Below the pieces are notes generated by a model, which searched no databases, was not told the DNA's origin, and saw only the letters and a list, made by a program, of their open reading frames with translations. Below are positions 42,348 through 50,173 of a DNA stretch of 64,000 bases, in pieces (position 1 is the first letter of the stretch; each line of letters opens with the position of its first letter). The stretch is from Desulfuromonas sp. KJ2020. GTDB lineage: Bacteria > Desulfobacterota > Desulfuromonadia > Desulfuromonadales > SZUA-540. The translations under genes were made by a program, and so were the position numbers. The stretch is taken from contig NZ_JAKUKE010000004.1 of the NCBI RefSeq assembly GCF_024197615.1, forward strand, positions 62,001 to 126,000, read 5' to 3'.

Positions 42348-42866
42348 ATGATAGATAATATTCGAGAAAATAACGCCTTCGAGGCGGACGCCACACGGGA
42401 TGAGGACACCATGGAGAACAAGTTCCTCACCTTTCATCTGGGGCAGGAGGATTACGGTATCGAAATCCGCCACGTCACGGAGATCATCGGCGTGCAGAAG
42501 ATCACCGACGTGCCCGACATGCCTGACTACATCAAAGGGGTGATCAATCTGCGCGGCAAGGTCATCCCCGTGATGGATGTGCGCGCCCGCTTCAAGCTGC
42601 CGCCGCGGGCCTACGATGATCGCACCTGCATCATTGTCGTGCAGTATAACGGGACGGCCGTGGGACTGGTGGTGGATGAGGTGAGCGAGGTGGCCAATAT
42701 CGCCCGTGACCAGATTGAGCCGCCGCCGCGAACCAGCCGTGGTAAGAGCAGCCGTTTCTTCAGCGGCATGGGCAAGATGGGCGATGAGGTAAAGATTCTG
42801 CTCGATGTGGAGCGCCTGCTCTACGACGAGGAACGTTTAAGTGCTGGGCTGGTGGATCAGGCTTAG
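42348..42866 (+). CDS. cheW: Chemotaxis coupling protein CheW
   Basis: CheW links chemoreceptors to CheA. The 172-residue protein has a leader of about 24 residues, then a standard CheW domain (KFLTFHLGQEDYGIEI, VTEIIGVQKITDVPDMPDYI, GVINLRGKVIPVMDVRARF, VGLVVDEVSEV). The ATG at 42348 has CAGGAG about 9 bases upstream; longer in-frame openings run into flhX. With the FliA promoter upstream, fliK-like, flhX and cheW form a late flagellar operon. Confidence 0.92.
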   Translation: MIDNIRENNAFEADATRDEDTMENKFLTFHLGQEDYGIEIRHVTEIIGVQKITDVPDMPDYIKGVINLRGKVIPVMDVRARFKLPPRAYDDRTCIIVVQYNGTAVGLVVDEVSEVANIARDQIEPPPRTSRGKSSRFFSGMGKMGDEVKILLDVERLLYDEERLSAGLVDQA

Positions 42867-42893
42867 TTCGTTGCCTGCCGTTAATTGATACAG

Positions 42894-42923
42894 AAAAGGC
42901 CTGCCTGTCGGCAGGCCTTTTTA
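42894..42923. terminator. Bidirectional terminator between cheW and the CNB-CBS gene
   Basis: aaaaggcctgcc (42894-42905) pairs with ggcaggcctttt (42910-42921) around tgtc. A-run and T-run on the two sides let it serve both convergent genes. Confidence 0.93.
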
Positions 42924-42944
42924 TTGGGGTCAGGCTGGGCCTGG

Positions 42945-44900
42945 TTAAAAGGGCGTCTTGGCGAAGTGGCGCTTGGTGGCGTCCTGTAGCTTGCTGACGG
43001 CGTTGAAGGACTCCTTGAGCAGGTCCTGCTCGTTTTTGGGTAGCGCGTAGGGGTCGAGGTGGTGGCTTGGTTCCTTTCCCCGCTCCACCATGGCGATCTC
43101 GTGGCGCAGCCGCAGAAAGATGAGGGCCTCAAAGGCGGCGCGGATGTGTTCGGCGGTTTCAGGGGCAAAGACGTGGCTCTCCACCAGGGCTTTAAGGCGG
43201 TCGAGGGTGGTGATGCGGTTGATTTCCTTCTCTAAGGTGAACATGCGGATGCAGTCGACGATATAGACAATCCCCCCCTGCTTGAGCGAGAGTTCCCCTT
43301 CGTGTTCGCCGCCTTTGTCGACGATAAACCTGCCCAGCAGTCCCACCGGAACCTTGTAGCGCAGATCCAGCGACATGACGTGGTAGAGGAAACCGGGAAA
43401 TTCCCGGATGAGGTGGTGCACCCGGTCCCGCAGATCCTGGGCCAGGGTCGGGTCGCCCACCAGGGGCGAAAAGTCGAAAAAGATGGAGGAATAGCGAACT
43501 TTCTGGGGCTCGGGATCATGCACCCAGTCGGCAATGCGCTCCTCCCAGTCCTGCAGGCGGCCGCGCCAGGCCGGGTTGTTGGCCATGACCTTGCCGCTGC
43601 ACAGCGGGTAGCCGACCTGCGCCAGCGCCTGGACGACCTTTTCGGCCAGGGGGGCGAAAAAACCTTCGATCTCCGGCATCCGCTCATCGGGGACATCCTC
43701 GAAGATGAAGCCGTGGTCCTGATCCGGCCCCAGCAGCATTTCCCGGCGGCCGCCGCTGCCCATGATGAGGAAGCAATAGCGGATGTCGGGGAGAAAATTC
43801 CCCTCGGCCAGATGCTGTTCCAGGCAGATTTCGTAGGTGCGCCGAATGATACCGTGATGGATGTAGGAGATGATCTCCATGACCTCCGGAGTGCTGCGCG
43901 TCTCTGACAGCAAGGCGCGGGCTACCGTAACGATTTCCCGGCGGATGGCGGCCAGCCCGGCCAGGGTCGTTTCGTCCCGGATGGTGCCGACCAGCACCAT
44001 GGCTTTTTGGCTGCGGTAGCGCAGCAGGTCGCGCAGGGTAACGATGCCCACCACCTCGCCGCGATCGATCACGGGCAGATGCTTGATACGGTGGCCGGTC
44101 ATGTAGGCCATGGCCTCGTACATGTAGGTGTCGGGCGCCATGGTATAGGGGTGGGCGGTCATGATATCGCGGGCGCGCAAGGTCTGGCTGTTCGCCTGCT
44201 CCGGGGCGATGACCTTGTAGACCAGGTCTTTCTCGGTGATGATGCCGCAGGGCCGGTTTTTCTCGTCGAGAACGAGAACCGAACTGATCTTTTTTTCCAT
44301 GAGGCGGCGGGCCACCTGCTGGGCGGTTTCATCGGCTTCGCAGGTCACCACGGTGGTTACCATGATCTCCGACAGCCGTTTTTTAAAAGGATAGGCTTCG
44401 ACCTGGGTCAGGGCTTTCTGCGTAAAGTCGGTGACCATTTCCGAGTAGAGCTGACGCACACGTGAGTGGACGATGCGGGCGAAGTAGGCGCTCAGCTGCG
44501 GATGGTCTTTCTCGGCCCGTTTGAGGATATCCTGGGGGATGAGGTAGCACTCCGTCGCCTTGACGGTGCGGGCGCCGCCCGTATAGGGCTCGCCGGTGAA
44601 AATGGGGGTGCCCCCGAAAAAGGTGCCTTCCTTACGATAGTCCACCACCATGTCCGAGCCGCCGGGGGTCGTGACGACGATTTCGACCAGGCCTTCCTTG
44701 ATCACATAGAGATAGCCCGTGGGTGGATCGTTCTGGTGAAAGATATGATGGTTGGCGGGATACTTTCGCACCGAAGCGGCCGTGCTGATCTCCTGAAAGA
44801 TCTCTTCGGGCAGATGGTTGAACGGCTCGGTGTCTTTGAGATGTCTGATGAGACTCATGCCGGATTCCGGGGTCAAGGGATAGGGAACTGTCGCGGACAT
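42945..44900 (-). CDS. Cyclic-nucleotide-binding, CBS-pair, DUF294 nucleotidyltransferase-like protein
   Basis: The 651-residue protein has a CNB domain (about residues 20-140), two CBS domains (about 175-295, with HLPVIDRGEVVGIVTLRDLL), a DUF294 nucleotidyltransferase-like domain (GSGGRREMLLGPDQDHGF near residue 385) and a helical C-terminal substrate-binding part. Proteins of this layout are often encoded beside SSS-type acetate or solute symporters and are thought to regulate them by sensing nucleotides. Its gene is downstream of the symporter gene here. It has no membrane segments. An internal ATG at 44858 could be used instead. Confidence 0.88.
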   Translation of the reverse strand: MSATVPYPLTPESGMSLIRHLKDTEPFNHLPEEIFQEISTAASVRKYPANHHIFHQNDPPTGYLYVIKEGLVEIVVTTPGGSDMVVDYRKEGTFFGGTPIFTGEPYTGGARTVKATECYLIPQDILKRAEKDHPQLSAYFARIVHSRVRQLYSEMVTDFTQKALTQVEAYPFKKRLSEIMVTTVVTCEADETAQQVARRLMEKKISSVLVLDEKNRPCGIITEKDLVYKVIAPEQANSQTLRARDIMTAHPYTMAPDTYMYEAMAYMTGHRIKHLPVIDRGEVVGIVTLRDLLRYRSQKAMVLVGTIRDETTLAGLAAIRREIVTVARALLSETRSTPEVMEIISYIHHGIIRRTYEICLEQHLAEGNFLPDIRYCFLIMGSGGRREMLLGPDQDHGFIFEDVPDERMPEIEGFFAPLAEKVVQALAQVGYPLCSGKVMANNPAWRGRLQDWEERIADWVHDPEPQKVRYSSIFFDFSPLVGDPTLAQDLRDRVHHLIREFPGFLYHVMSLDLRYKVPVGLLGRFIVDKGGEHEGELSLKQGGIVYIVDCIRMFTLEKEINRITTLDRLKALVESHVFAPETAEHIRAAFEALIFLRLRHEIAMVERGKEPSHHLDPYALPKNEQDLLKESFNAVSKLQDATKRHFAKTPF

Positions 44901-44980
44901 TCACCGAGCCACCCTGGCGGCGGCCCGGTGATTAAAATGGCGTTTCATTATGGTCTGGAATGGCTTAAATGGCAACCCCT

Positions 44981-46684
44981 TTAGGGGGTCTTCGTTGCAG
45001 AGTGGACGGTTCTGTCTTCTTCCTCCACATAGCCGGGCAGGTTGTGGAGCTTGCGCAGAATATTGTCCATGCGGGTAGCCGACTCGTCGCTCACCCGTTC
45101 ATCGGTCAGGTTGGAGACGAGGATATTGAGGAGAAAGGCCAGAGGACAGACGATAAGGGACGATGAAGTGGCCGGCAGCAGGCCTTCCGGCCCGAACAGA
45201 GGAATGCCGGCAATCCAGCCGGCCATGGCCGTGAGGGTCAGGGTGAGACCGAAAATAATGCCGGCCAGGGCGCCGTATTTGTTGGCCTTGCCGTACCAGA
45301 CAGCGAGTACGGCGGCCGGGAAGATCGTGTTGCCGGCGATGGCAAAGGCCATGGCGACGATCTGGGCGATGAGGGCCGGCGGGTTCAGGGCGGCGATGAC
45401 CACGATGGCGCAGATAATGATCGTGAAGATGCGGCCGACATGCAAGGCCTCCCGGTCGGTGCAGTCGGGTTTAAAAACGGTGGCATACCAGTCGTGAGCT
45501 ATGGCCGAGGCACCGGCGACCAGCAGACCGGCGACAGTGGATAGGCCGGCGGCCATAGCCCCACCGGCCAGGTAGCCGATAAACGGTATGCCGAGACCCG
45601 CCCGTTCGGGAGCGGACAGGATAATGACGTCAGCTACCGCCTTGCCGCCCAGAGGGTTCCAGAATTTACCCATGGCGGCGTAGACGGGGGAGGACCAGTA
45701 AAGCAGGCCGATGAAGAAGAGCCCCCACAGCACGGACTTGCGGGCGATATCCTCATTCTTGACGGTGTAGAAGCGGATCATGATATGAGGGAGTCCGGCA
45801 GTGCCGACCATGAGCGTGAAGGCCAGGGCGATGAACTGGTAGATGTTCCCCATGCCCCAGGGCAGAAAGTCGCGGCGGAGTTGATCCAGGGCTTCCGCTG
45901 AAAGTTGGCCGGAGGCGACTTTGCCGTCCATGAGACCGGAGAGGATGGCGCCGTACTCGAGTTGCGGCAGCCAGCCCGTACCGCCTGCCTTTTTGATCAA
46001 CAGCCAGAGCGGAATGAGAAAGGCGGAAATGAGAACGACATACTGGATCTGCTGGTTGCGGGTGACCCCGCGCATGCCTGAGATGAGCATGTAGGTGAGA
46101 ACGACACCGGCAGCGAGGAGAACACTGGCCGTGTAGTCGATGCCGAAAATCCAGCCGCAGATGAGGCCGATGCCCTTGAATTGCGCGGTGGCGTAGGTGA
46201 TGGCGATGATAACGGTCACGGCTGCCGAAATCAGGCGGACGGCGTGGCTGTCGTAACGGTCCCCGAGAAATTCGGGGATAGTGTACTTGCCGAAGCGGCG
46301 GATCTGGGCGGCCAGCAAGGTCAGGAGGAGCACGTAGCCGCCGGTCCAGCCAAGAATGTAGCCCAGGCCGAACCAGCCCTTCAGGTAGAGCAGACCGGCC
46401 ACGCCCATGAAGGAGGCCGCCGACATCCAGTCCGAGGCGATGGCGGCGCCGTTGCCGATTTTGCCTATTCCTCGCCCGGCCACCCAGTAGCCGGAGGTCT
46501 CCGATACCTTGGAGAGAAAACCGACGCCGATATAGACACCGAGCAGGACGAGCAGAATAATCGCCGGAATCATCTTGAAGCCCGGTTCCACCTGGTAGAT
46601 CTCTTCGCCGACGGCCAGAGCGGGCAGAGGGATGGCCAGCAGAATAATCAGGGTTGCCGCTGTCTGGGAAAGAAGCCGGGTCAT
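44981..46684 (-). CDS. Sodium:solute symporter (SSS family, acetate permease-like)
   Basis: The 567-residue membrane protein has about 13 hydrophobic segments and a signal-like N-terminus. GYWVAGRGIGKIGNGAAIASDWMSAASFMG, split around residue 70, matches the ActP-type sodium:acetate symporters. Together with the DUF4212 subunit encoded one base upstream it is likely a monocarboxylate (acetate) importer. In this bacterial group acetate is a central electron donor, which fits, but the substrate is inferred. Confidence 0.88.
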   Translation of the reverse strand: MTRLLSQTAATLIILLAIPLPALAVGEEIYQVEPGFKMIPAIILLVLLGVYIGVGFLSKVSETSGYWVAGRGIGKIGNGAAIASDWMSAASFMGVAGLLYLKGWFGLGYILGWTGGYVLLLTLLAAQIRRFGKYTIPEFLGDRYDSHAVRLISAAVTVIIAITYATAQFKGIGLICGWIFGIDYTASVLLAAGVVLTYMLISGMRGVTRNQQIQYVVLISAFLIPLWLLIKKAGGTGWLPQLEYGAILSGLMDGKVASGQLSAEALDQLRRDFLPWGMGNIYQFIALAFTLMVGTAGLPHIMIRFYTVKNEDIARKSVLWGLFFIGLLYWSSPVYAAMGKFWNPLGGKAVADVIILSAPERAGLGIPFIGYLAGGAMAAGLSTVAGLLVAGASAIAHDWYATVFKPDCTDREALHVGRIFTIIICAIVVIAALNPPALIAQIVAMAFAIAGNTIFPAAVLAVWYGKANKYGALAGIIFGLTLTLTAMAGWIAGIPLFGPEGLLPATSSSLIVCPLAFLLNILVSNLTDERVSDESATRMDNILRKLHNLPGYVEEEDRTVHSATKTP

Positions 46685-46685
46685 G

Positions 46686-47021
46686 TCAGCCCCTCCTCAG
46701 CGGTGGCGGCGCGATCTGTTGCTGGCCGACGCGACGCTCCCAGAGAAAGCAGTAGAGCTTGCACAAAAGCACATAGCCGATGGTGCAGCCCTGAGCCACC
46801 AGCCAGTAGTGCAGGGGAAAACCCAAAAAACGCCCGCGGGTAAAGAACGACTCGCCCAGACCCTTGGGGTCGCCCAGTCCGGCCAGCCAGATGATGAGGG
46901 GGACGCCAAAGCTCAGAAAGGCCCAGAGCAGAAGGATGGTTTTGATGACAGCCGTCTCATTCCGCATGTTCCGGTGCACAGGGCGAAAGAAGTTGACCGT
47001 CACTCGTTGTCGTGCCGTCAT
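46686..47021 (-). CDS. DUF4212 small membrane subunit of the symporter
   Basis: The 111-residue protein has two hydrophobic helices (about residues 24-48 and 68-92) with conserved GVPLIIWLAG and FPLHYWLVAQG, typical of DUF4212/DUF485-like partners of SSS symporters. A GGGAG ribosome binding site lies 7 bases before the ATG. The stop is separated from the symporter start by a single base, so the two are coupled. Confidence 0.85.
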   Translation of the reverse strand: MTARQRVTVNFFRPVHRNMRNETAVIKTILLLWAFLSFGVPLIIWLAGLGDPKGLGESFFTRGRFLGFPLHYWLVAQGCTIGYVLLCKLYCFLWERRVGQQQIAPPPLRRG

Positions 47022-47082
47022 TCAGGTCTCCCGATTTAAGTTGCCGAATTTTATGGGATTTGAAAACAAATGCGCGATGGCG

Positions 47083-47871
47083 TCAGTCGTGCTCGCCATC
47101 AAAGTAGCGGCCCAGGTGGCCGAGTTTGGAAGAGATAATATCACCGGCATCCTTGATTTGGGGAAGAATTTCTTCCTGCAGGCGTTCATCGGTCATCCGA
47201 AAGTCGGGACCGACGCAACAGAGGCTCCCCACCACTTCGCCGCCGGAGCGGAACAGGGGCACCGCCACGCTGACTACCCCCTCGCCCAGACCGCCGCGGT
47301 CAAGGCAGAAGCCATCGCGGGCAATAGTCTGCTGTTCGGCCGGGGGTAGGGCTGGAACGTCCCGGCCCTTTTTGCCGTTTGAGCCATGAGACGATCCGTT
47401 GCCTGCGACCCGAGAAGCCAGGATGACCTTGCCAGCCGCAGTGGCCGAAATTTGATAGCGATTGCCGGCGAGGGAGACGATTTTGACCTGGGCGCTGGTG
47501 TCGACCATATCCAGGAGAAGAATACTGGGATCGCGGGGAACTGCAAGATAAACGGCCTCATTTATCTGCCGAACCAGGCGTTCCATAATGGGCTTGGCTT
47601 TGCGCAGCAGATGCATGCGAGAGAGAAATTTCTGCCCCATCTCATAGGCGGACAGGCCAAGACGGTATTTGCCGGAGCCTTTTTCCCGTTCGACGTAGCC
47701 CCGGTTTTCGAAGGTGGCCAACAGGCGAAAAACGCTGGTTTTGTTCATGCCCAGCCGTTCGCTCAGTTGGGAGATGCGGACTTCGTCCCCTTCTTCGCAG
47801 AGGGCTTCAAGGACATCGAGCGCGTTATCCACCGACTGGATGGAGTAGGATTCTTTTTCCCGGGTAGGCAC
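47083..47871 (-). CDS. IclR-family transcriptional regulator
   Basis: The protein (262 residues from GTG at 47871) has an N-terminal winged helix (VDNALDVLEALCEEGDEVRI, QLSERLGMNKTSVFRLLATF) and an IclR effector domain with LRKAKPIMERLVRQINEAVYL and GVVSVAVPLF. I chose the GTG because AAGGAGG lies 7 bases upstream; longer frames up to 47976 cross the presumed operator. It probably controls the symporter operon immediately downstream, responding to an organic acid. Confidence 0.9.
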   Translation of the reverse strand: MPTREKESYSIQSVDNALDVLEALCEEGDEVRISQLSERLGMNKTSVFRLLATFENRGYVEREKGSGKYRLGLSAYEMGQKFLSRMHLLRKAKPIMERLVRQINEAVYLAVPRDPSILLLDMVDTSAQVKIVSLAGNRYQISATAAGKVILASRVAGNGSSHGSNGKKGRDVPALPPAEQQTIARDGFCLDRGGLGEGVVSVAVPLFRSGGEVVGSLCCVGPDFRMTDERLQEEILPQIKDAGDIISSKLGHLGRYFDGEHD

Positions 47872-47966
47872 TGTTTTTCCTCCTTGACATCCAATGGTGG
47901 CAGGCGCGGCTGTAAGTGGAACCGATTGCCGCATAAAATGGGTTTTGTTAATGTGTTGATGTAAAA

Positions 47967-47985
47967 AATAATACACTGTTTTATT
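47967..47985. promoter_or_regulatory. AT-rich palindrome upstream of iclR (candidate operator 1)
   Basis: AATAATACA-C-TGTTTTATT is a 19-base near-perfect palindrome (8 of 9 arm pairs), about 96 bases upstream of the iclR start. Short AT-rich palindromes of this kind are typical IclR operators; the assignment is inferred. Confidence 0.45.
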
Positions 47986-48154
47986 TATGTCAACTTCATT
48001 CGGTAGAAAAACTGGAAGGGGGTGCGGGAAGAGCTAAAGCCTTTGGATGAACGTTTTTCGGTCGGCAATTAAGATCTGGGAGGGTGGATGCTGTGAAACG
48101 AAAGATCGGTGTGTGCGACCTGTTTGACGGTCGATTTTATTACAGCGATACTCC

Positions 48155-48174
48155 AATAAAAAAATTGTTTTATT
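48155..48174. promoter_or_regulatory. AT-rich palindrome (candidate operator 2)
   Basis: AATAAAA (48155-48161) and TTTTATT (48168-48174) form a perfect 7-base inverted repeat. The half-site tgttttatttatg is repeated exactly at 47977-47989 and 48166-48178. The gap 47872-48245 otherwise shows no gene. Confidence 0.4.
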
Positions 48175-48245
48175 TATGAGGCAAGGTCAGTAGAAAGATG
48201 GTGGGTGGGGGCAAGAGTGTCGGCTGGTCTGGATAACGGGTGAAA

Positions 48246-48665
48246 TCAGGTTTTGTCCACGAAAGCACCGGGTTGTTCTTGAAGTTTTTCAATGATGGGG
48301 CGATCTGCCGGCAGGATGTCGAAGTCACTCAATTCCTCGGGCCTCACCCAGCGATGCTCGGACACCTGAATGTTTTGTACTCTGGTGTTCAGGGGCCGAC
48401 AGAGGTAGGCCAGAATCAGCACCGGCCCCCAATCATAGCGATGATACACCACTTCGAAGATGTCGCTGGTTTCGACCTCCAGGGCCAGTTCTTCGCGGAG
48501 TTCCCGCCGCAGCCCTTGCGAGGGTGATTCGCCGGGGTCTAGCTTGCCGCCGGGAAATTCCCACATGCCGCCGTGCTTGCTGCCGCCTGGTCGACGGGTG
48601 ATGAGGATGCGGCCCTGATGACAGACGATGCCGGCGGTGACGATGAGGGGGAGGCTCTTGTTCAT
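48246..48665 (-). CDS. Nudix hydrolase (MutT-like)
   Basis: The 139-residue protein carries the Nudix box as GGKLDPGESPSQGLRREL followed by REE, fitting G-x5-E-x7-RE-U-x-EE. The N-terminal ITRRPGGSKHGGMWEFPGGK resembles MutT, which removes 8-oxo-dGTP. The ATG at 48665 has AAGGAT upstream; a longer frame to 48785 lacks conservation. It is divergent from ubiE. Substrate is likely an oxidised nucleotide but not certain. Confidence 0.88.
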   Translation of the reverse strand: MNKSLPLIVTAGIVCHQGRILITRRPGGSKHGGMWEFPGGKLDPGESPSQGLRRELREELALEVETSDIFEVVYHRYDWGPVLILAYLCRPLNTRVQNIQVSEHRWVRPEELSDFDILPADRPIIEKLQEQPGAFVDKT

Positions 48666-48799
48666 GGGATCCTTGTGAATGGGGATGGAACGGGCAGTAT
48701 AGCGGCGCCGGCGCTGCGAAAAAAGGTTTTTTTGCTGACAGCCTCCTTTGGTTGTGTTAAAAATTGCCCCGCAAAACCCTGCCAATGGAAGGTTGACTT

Positions 48800-49510
48800 A
48801 TGTTCAAATTGTCTGACAAAGGGCGCGGCATCCGGGAGATGTTCGACACCATCGCCCCCCGTTATGATCTGCTCAATCGTCTTCTCTCACTGGGCATTGA
48901 CCGCCGCTGGCGGGCCTTTGCCGTGAGGCAGTTGCAGATTCCCGAGGGCGGGCGCGTTCTTGACGTGGCGACGGGCACGGGGGATGTCGCCCTCGAGATC
49001 GCGACCCGCACCCCCGATTCGGTGCGCATCGTCGGCGAGGATCTGACCCAGGGCATGCTGCGCATCGGGCAGGAGAAGATCGCTGCTTCCGCCTTTGCCC
49101 ACCGCATCTTTCTGGTAAACGCGCCTTGCGAGGCCATGCCGCATCCGGGCTCCGTCTTTGACGGCGTCACCATTGCTTTCGGTATCCGCAATGTGGTCGA
49201 TCGCCTGGCGGGGTTGCAGGAAATGGTGCGGGTGCTCAAGCCGGGCGGCCGAGCCGTCATTCTTGAATTTTCCAATCCGCGCAGCCGCCTGTTCAAGGCC
49301 CTTTACTACTTCTATTTCCGCCGGGTGCTGCCCTTTATCGGCGGCCTGCTCTCCAAACGCAGCGCCTACCAATACCTGCCCGATTCCGTACTCGAGTTTC
49401 CCGACCAGCAGACCTTCAAGGGGATGATGGCCGAGGCCGGCTTCACGGACCTGCGCCATTTCGATCTCACCTTCGGTATCGCGACGATCTACGTCGGGGT
49501 GCGCCCCTGA
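48800..49510 (+). CDS. ubiE: Demethylmenaquinone/ubiquinone methyltransferase UbiE/MenG
   Basis: This class I methyltransferase performs the C-methylation of the quinone ring; in anaerobic deltaproteobacteria the substrate is demethylmenaquinone. The 236-residue length is typical. Family motifs are FDTIAPRYDLLNRLLSLGID, VLDVATGTGDVALEIA (SAM site), VTIAFGIRNVVDR and VLEFP-type C-terminus. It is followed by a strong terminator, so it is probably monocistronic. Confidence 0.95.
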   Translation: MFKLSDKGRGIREMFDTIAPRYDLLNRLLSLGIDRRWRAFAVRQLQIPEGGRVLDVATGTGDVALEIATRTPDSVRIVGEDLTQGMLRIGQEKIAASAFAHRIFLVNAPCEAMPHPGSVFDGVTIAFGIRNVVDRLAGLQEMVRVLKPGGRAVILEFSNPRSRLFKALYYFYFRRVLPFIGGLLSKRSAYQYLPDSVLEFPDQQTFKGMMAEAGFTDLRHFDLTFGIATIYVGVRP

Positions 49511-49539
49511 TTTCTACTCAACATTGTTCTGCCTGCCAC

Positions 49540-49563
49540 GGCGGCCTTCGGGCCGCCTTTTTT
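49540..49563 (+). terminator. Rho-independent terminator after ubiE
   Basis: ggcggcc (49540-49546) pairs with ggccgcc (49551-49557) around a ttcg tetraloop and is followed by six T. Confidence 0.95.
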
Positions 49564-49635
49564 GTTGCCGCAAAACCGCTATACTTTGTTTTTAGTGGTT
49601 CAGAATCCCCGGATGGCAATGGGAAGGAGGTTGGT

Positions 49636-50157
49636 GTGAAACAGGTTCTGTTGATTATCGACATGCTCAACGACTTTGTGCGGACGGGCGCTGCCCTGGA
49701 AGTTCCCAAGACCCGCCTTATTCTGCCCGATCTGCAGGCGCGTCTGCACCAGGCCCGGGCCGCTGGCGTCCCGGTCGTCTTTGTCTGCGATGCTCACGCC
49801 GCCGACGACCGGGAGTTTGAGCGCATGGGCTGGCCGCCTCATGCGGTGCGTGGCAGCGAAGGGGCCCAGATTGTAACGGAATTGTCGCCTCTGCCGGGCG
49901 AAGCGGTGGTGGAAAAGACGACCTATTCGGGATTTTACCAAACGGAACTCGAATCGGTCCTGACGGATCTGGAGGCGCAGGAACTGGTGCTTACCGGCTG
50001 CGTAACCAACATCTGCATTTTTTACACTGCGGCCGATGCTGTTATGAGGGGCTACCAAGTTCGCGTGCCCCGGCAGCTCGTGGCCGATATCGAGGCCGCT
50101 GACGGACGCTTTGCCCTGGAGCAGATGGACAAGGTGCTGGGCGTGACGGTGGAGTGA
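49636..50157 (+). CDS. Isochorismatase-like cysteine hydrolase (nicotinamidase family)
   Basis: The 173-residue protein has the catalytic triad of the family: Asp9 (LLIIDMLNDF), Lys94 (VVEKTTYSGF) and Cys122 (LTGCVTNICI) with the preceding cis-peptide region. It could act as a nicotinamidase, but the exact metal-binding residues of PncA are not clearly present, so the substrate is open. It stands alone between ubiE and the convergent AsmA-like gene. Confidence 0.88.
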   Translation: MKQVLLIIDMLNDFVRTGAALEVPKTRLILPDLQARLHQARAAGVPVVFVCDAHAADDREFERMGWPPHAVRGSEGAQIVTELSPLPGEAVVEKTTYSGFYQTELESVLTDLEAQELVLTGCVTNICIFYTAADAVMRGYQVRVPRQLVADIEAADGRFALEQMDKVLGVTVE

Positions 50158-50173
50158 TTCAGAACGGGAGGCT

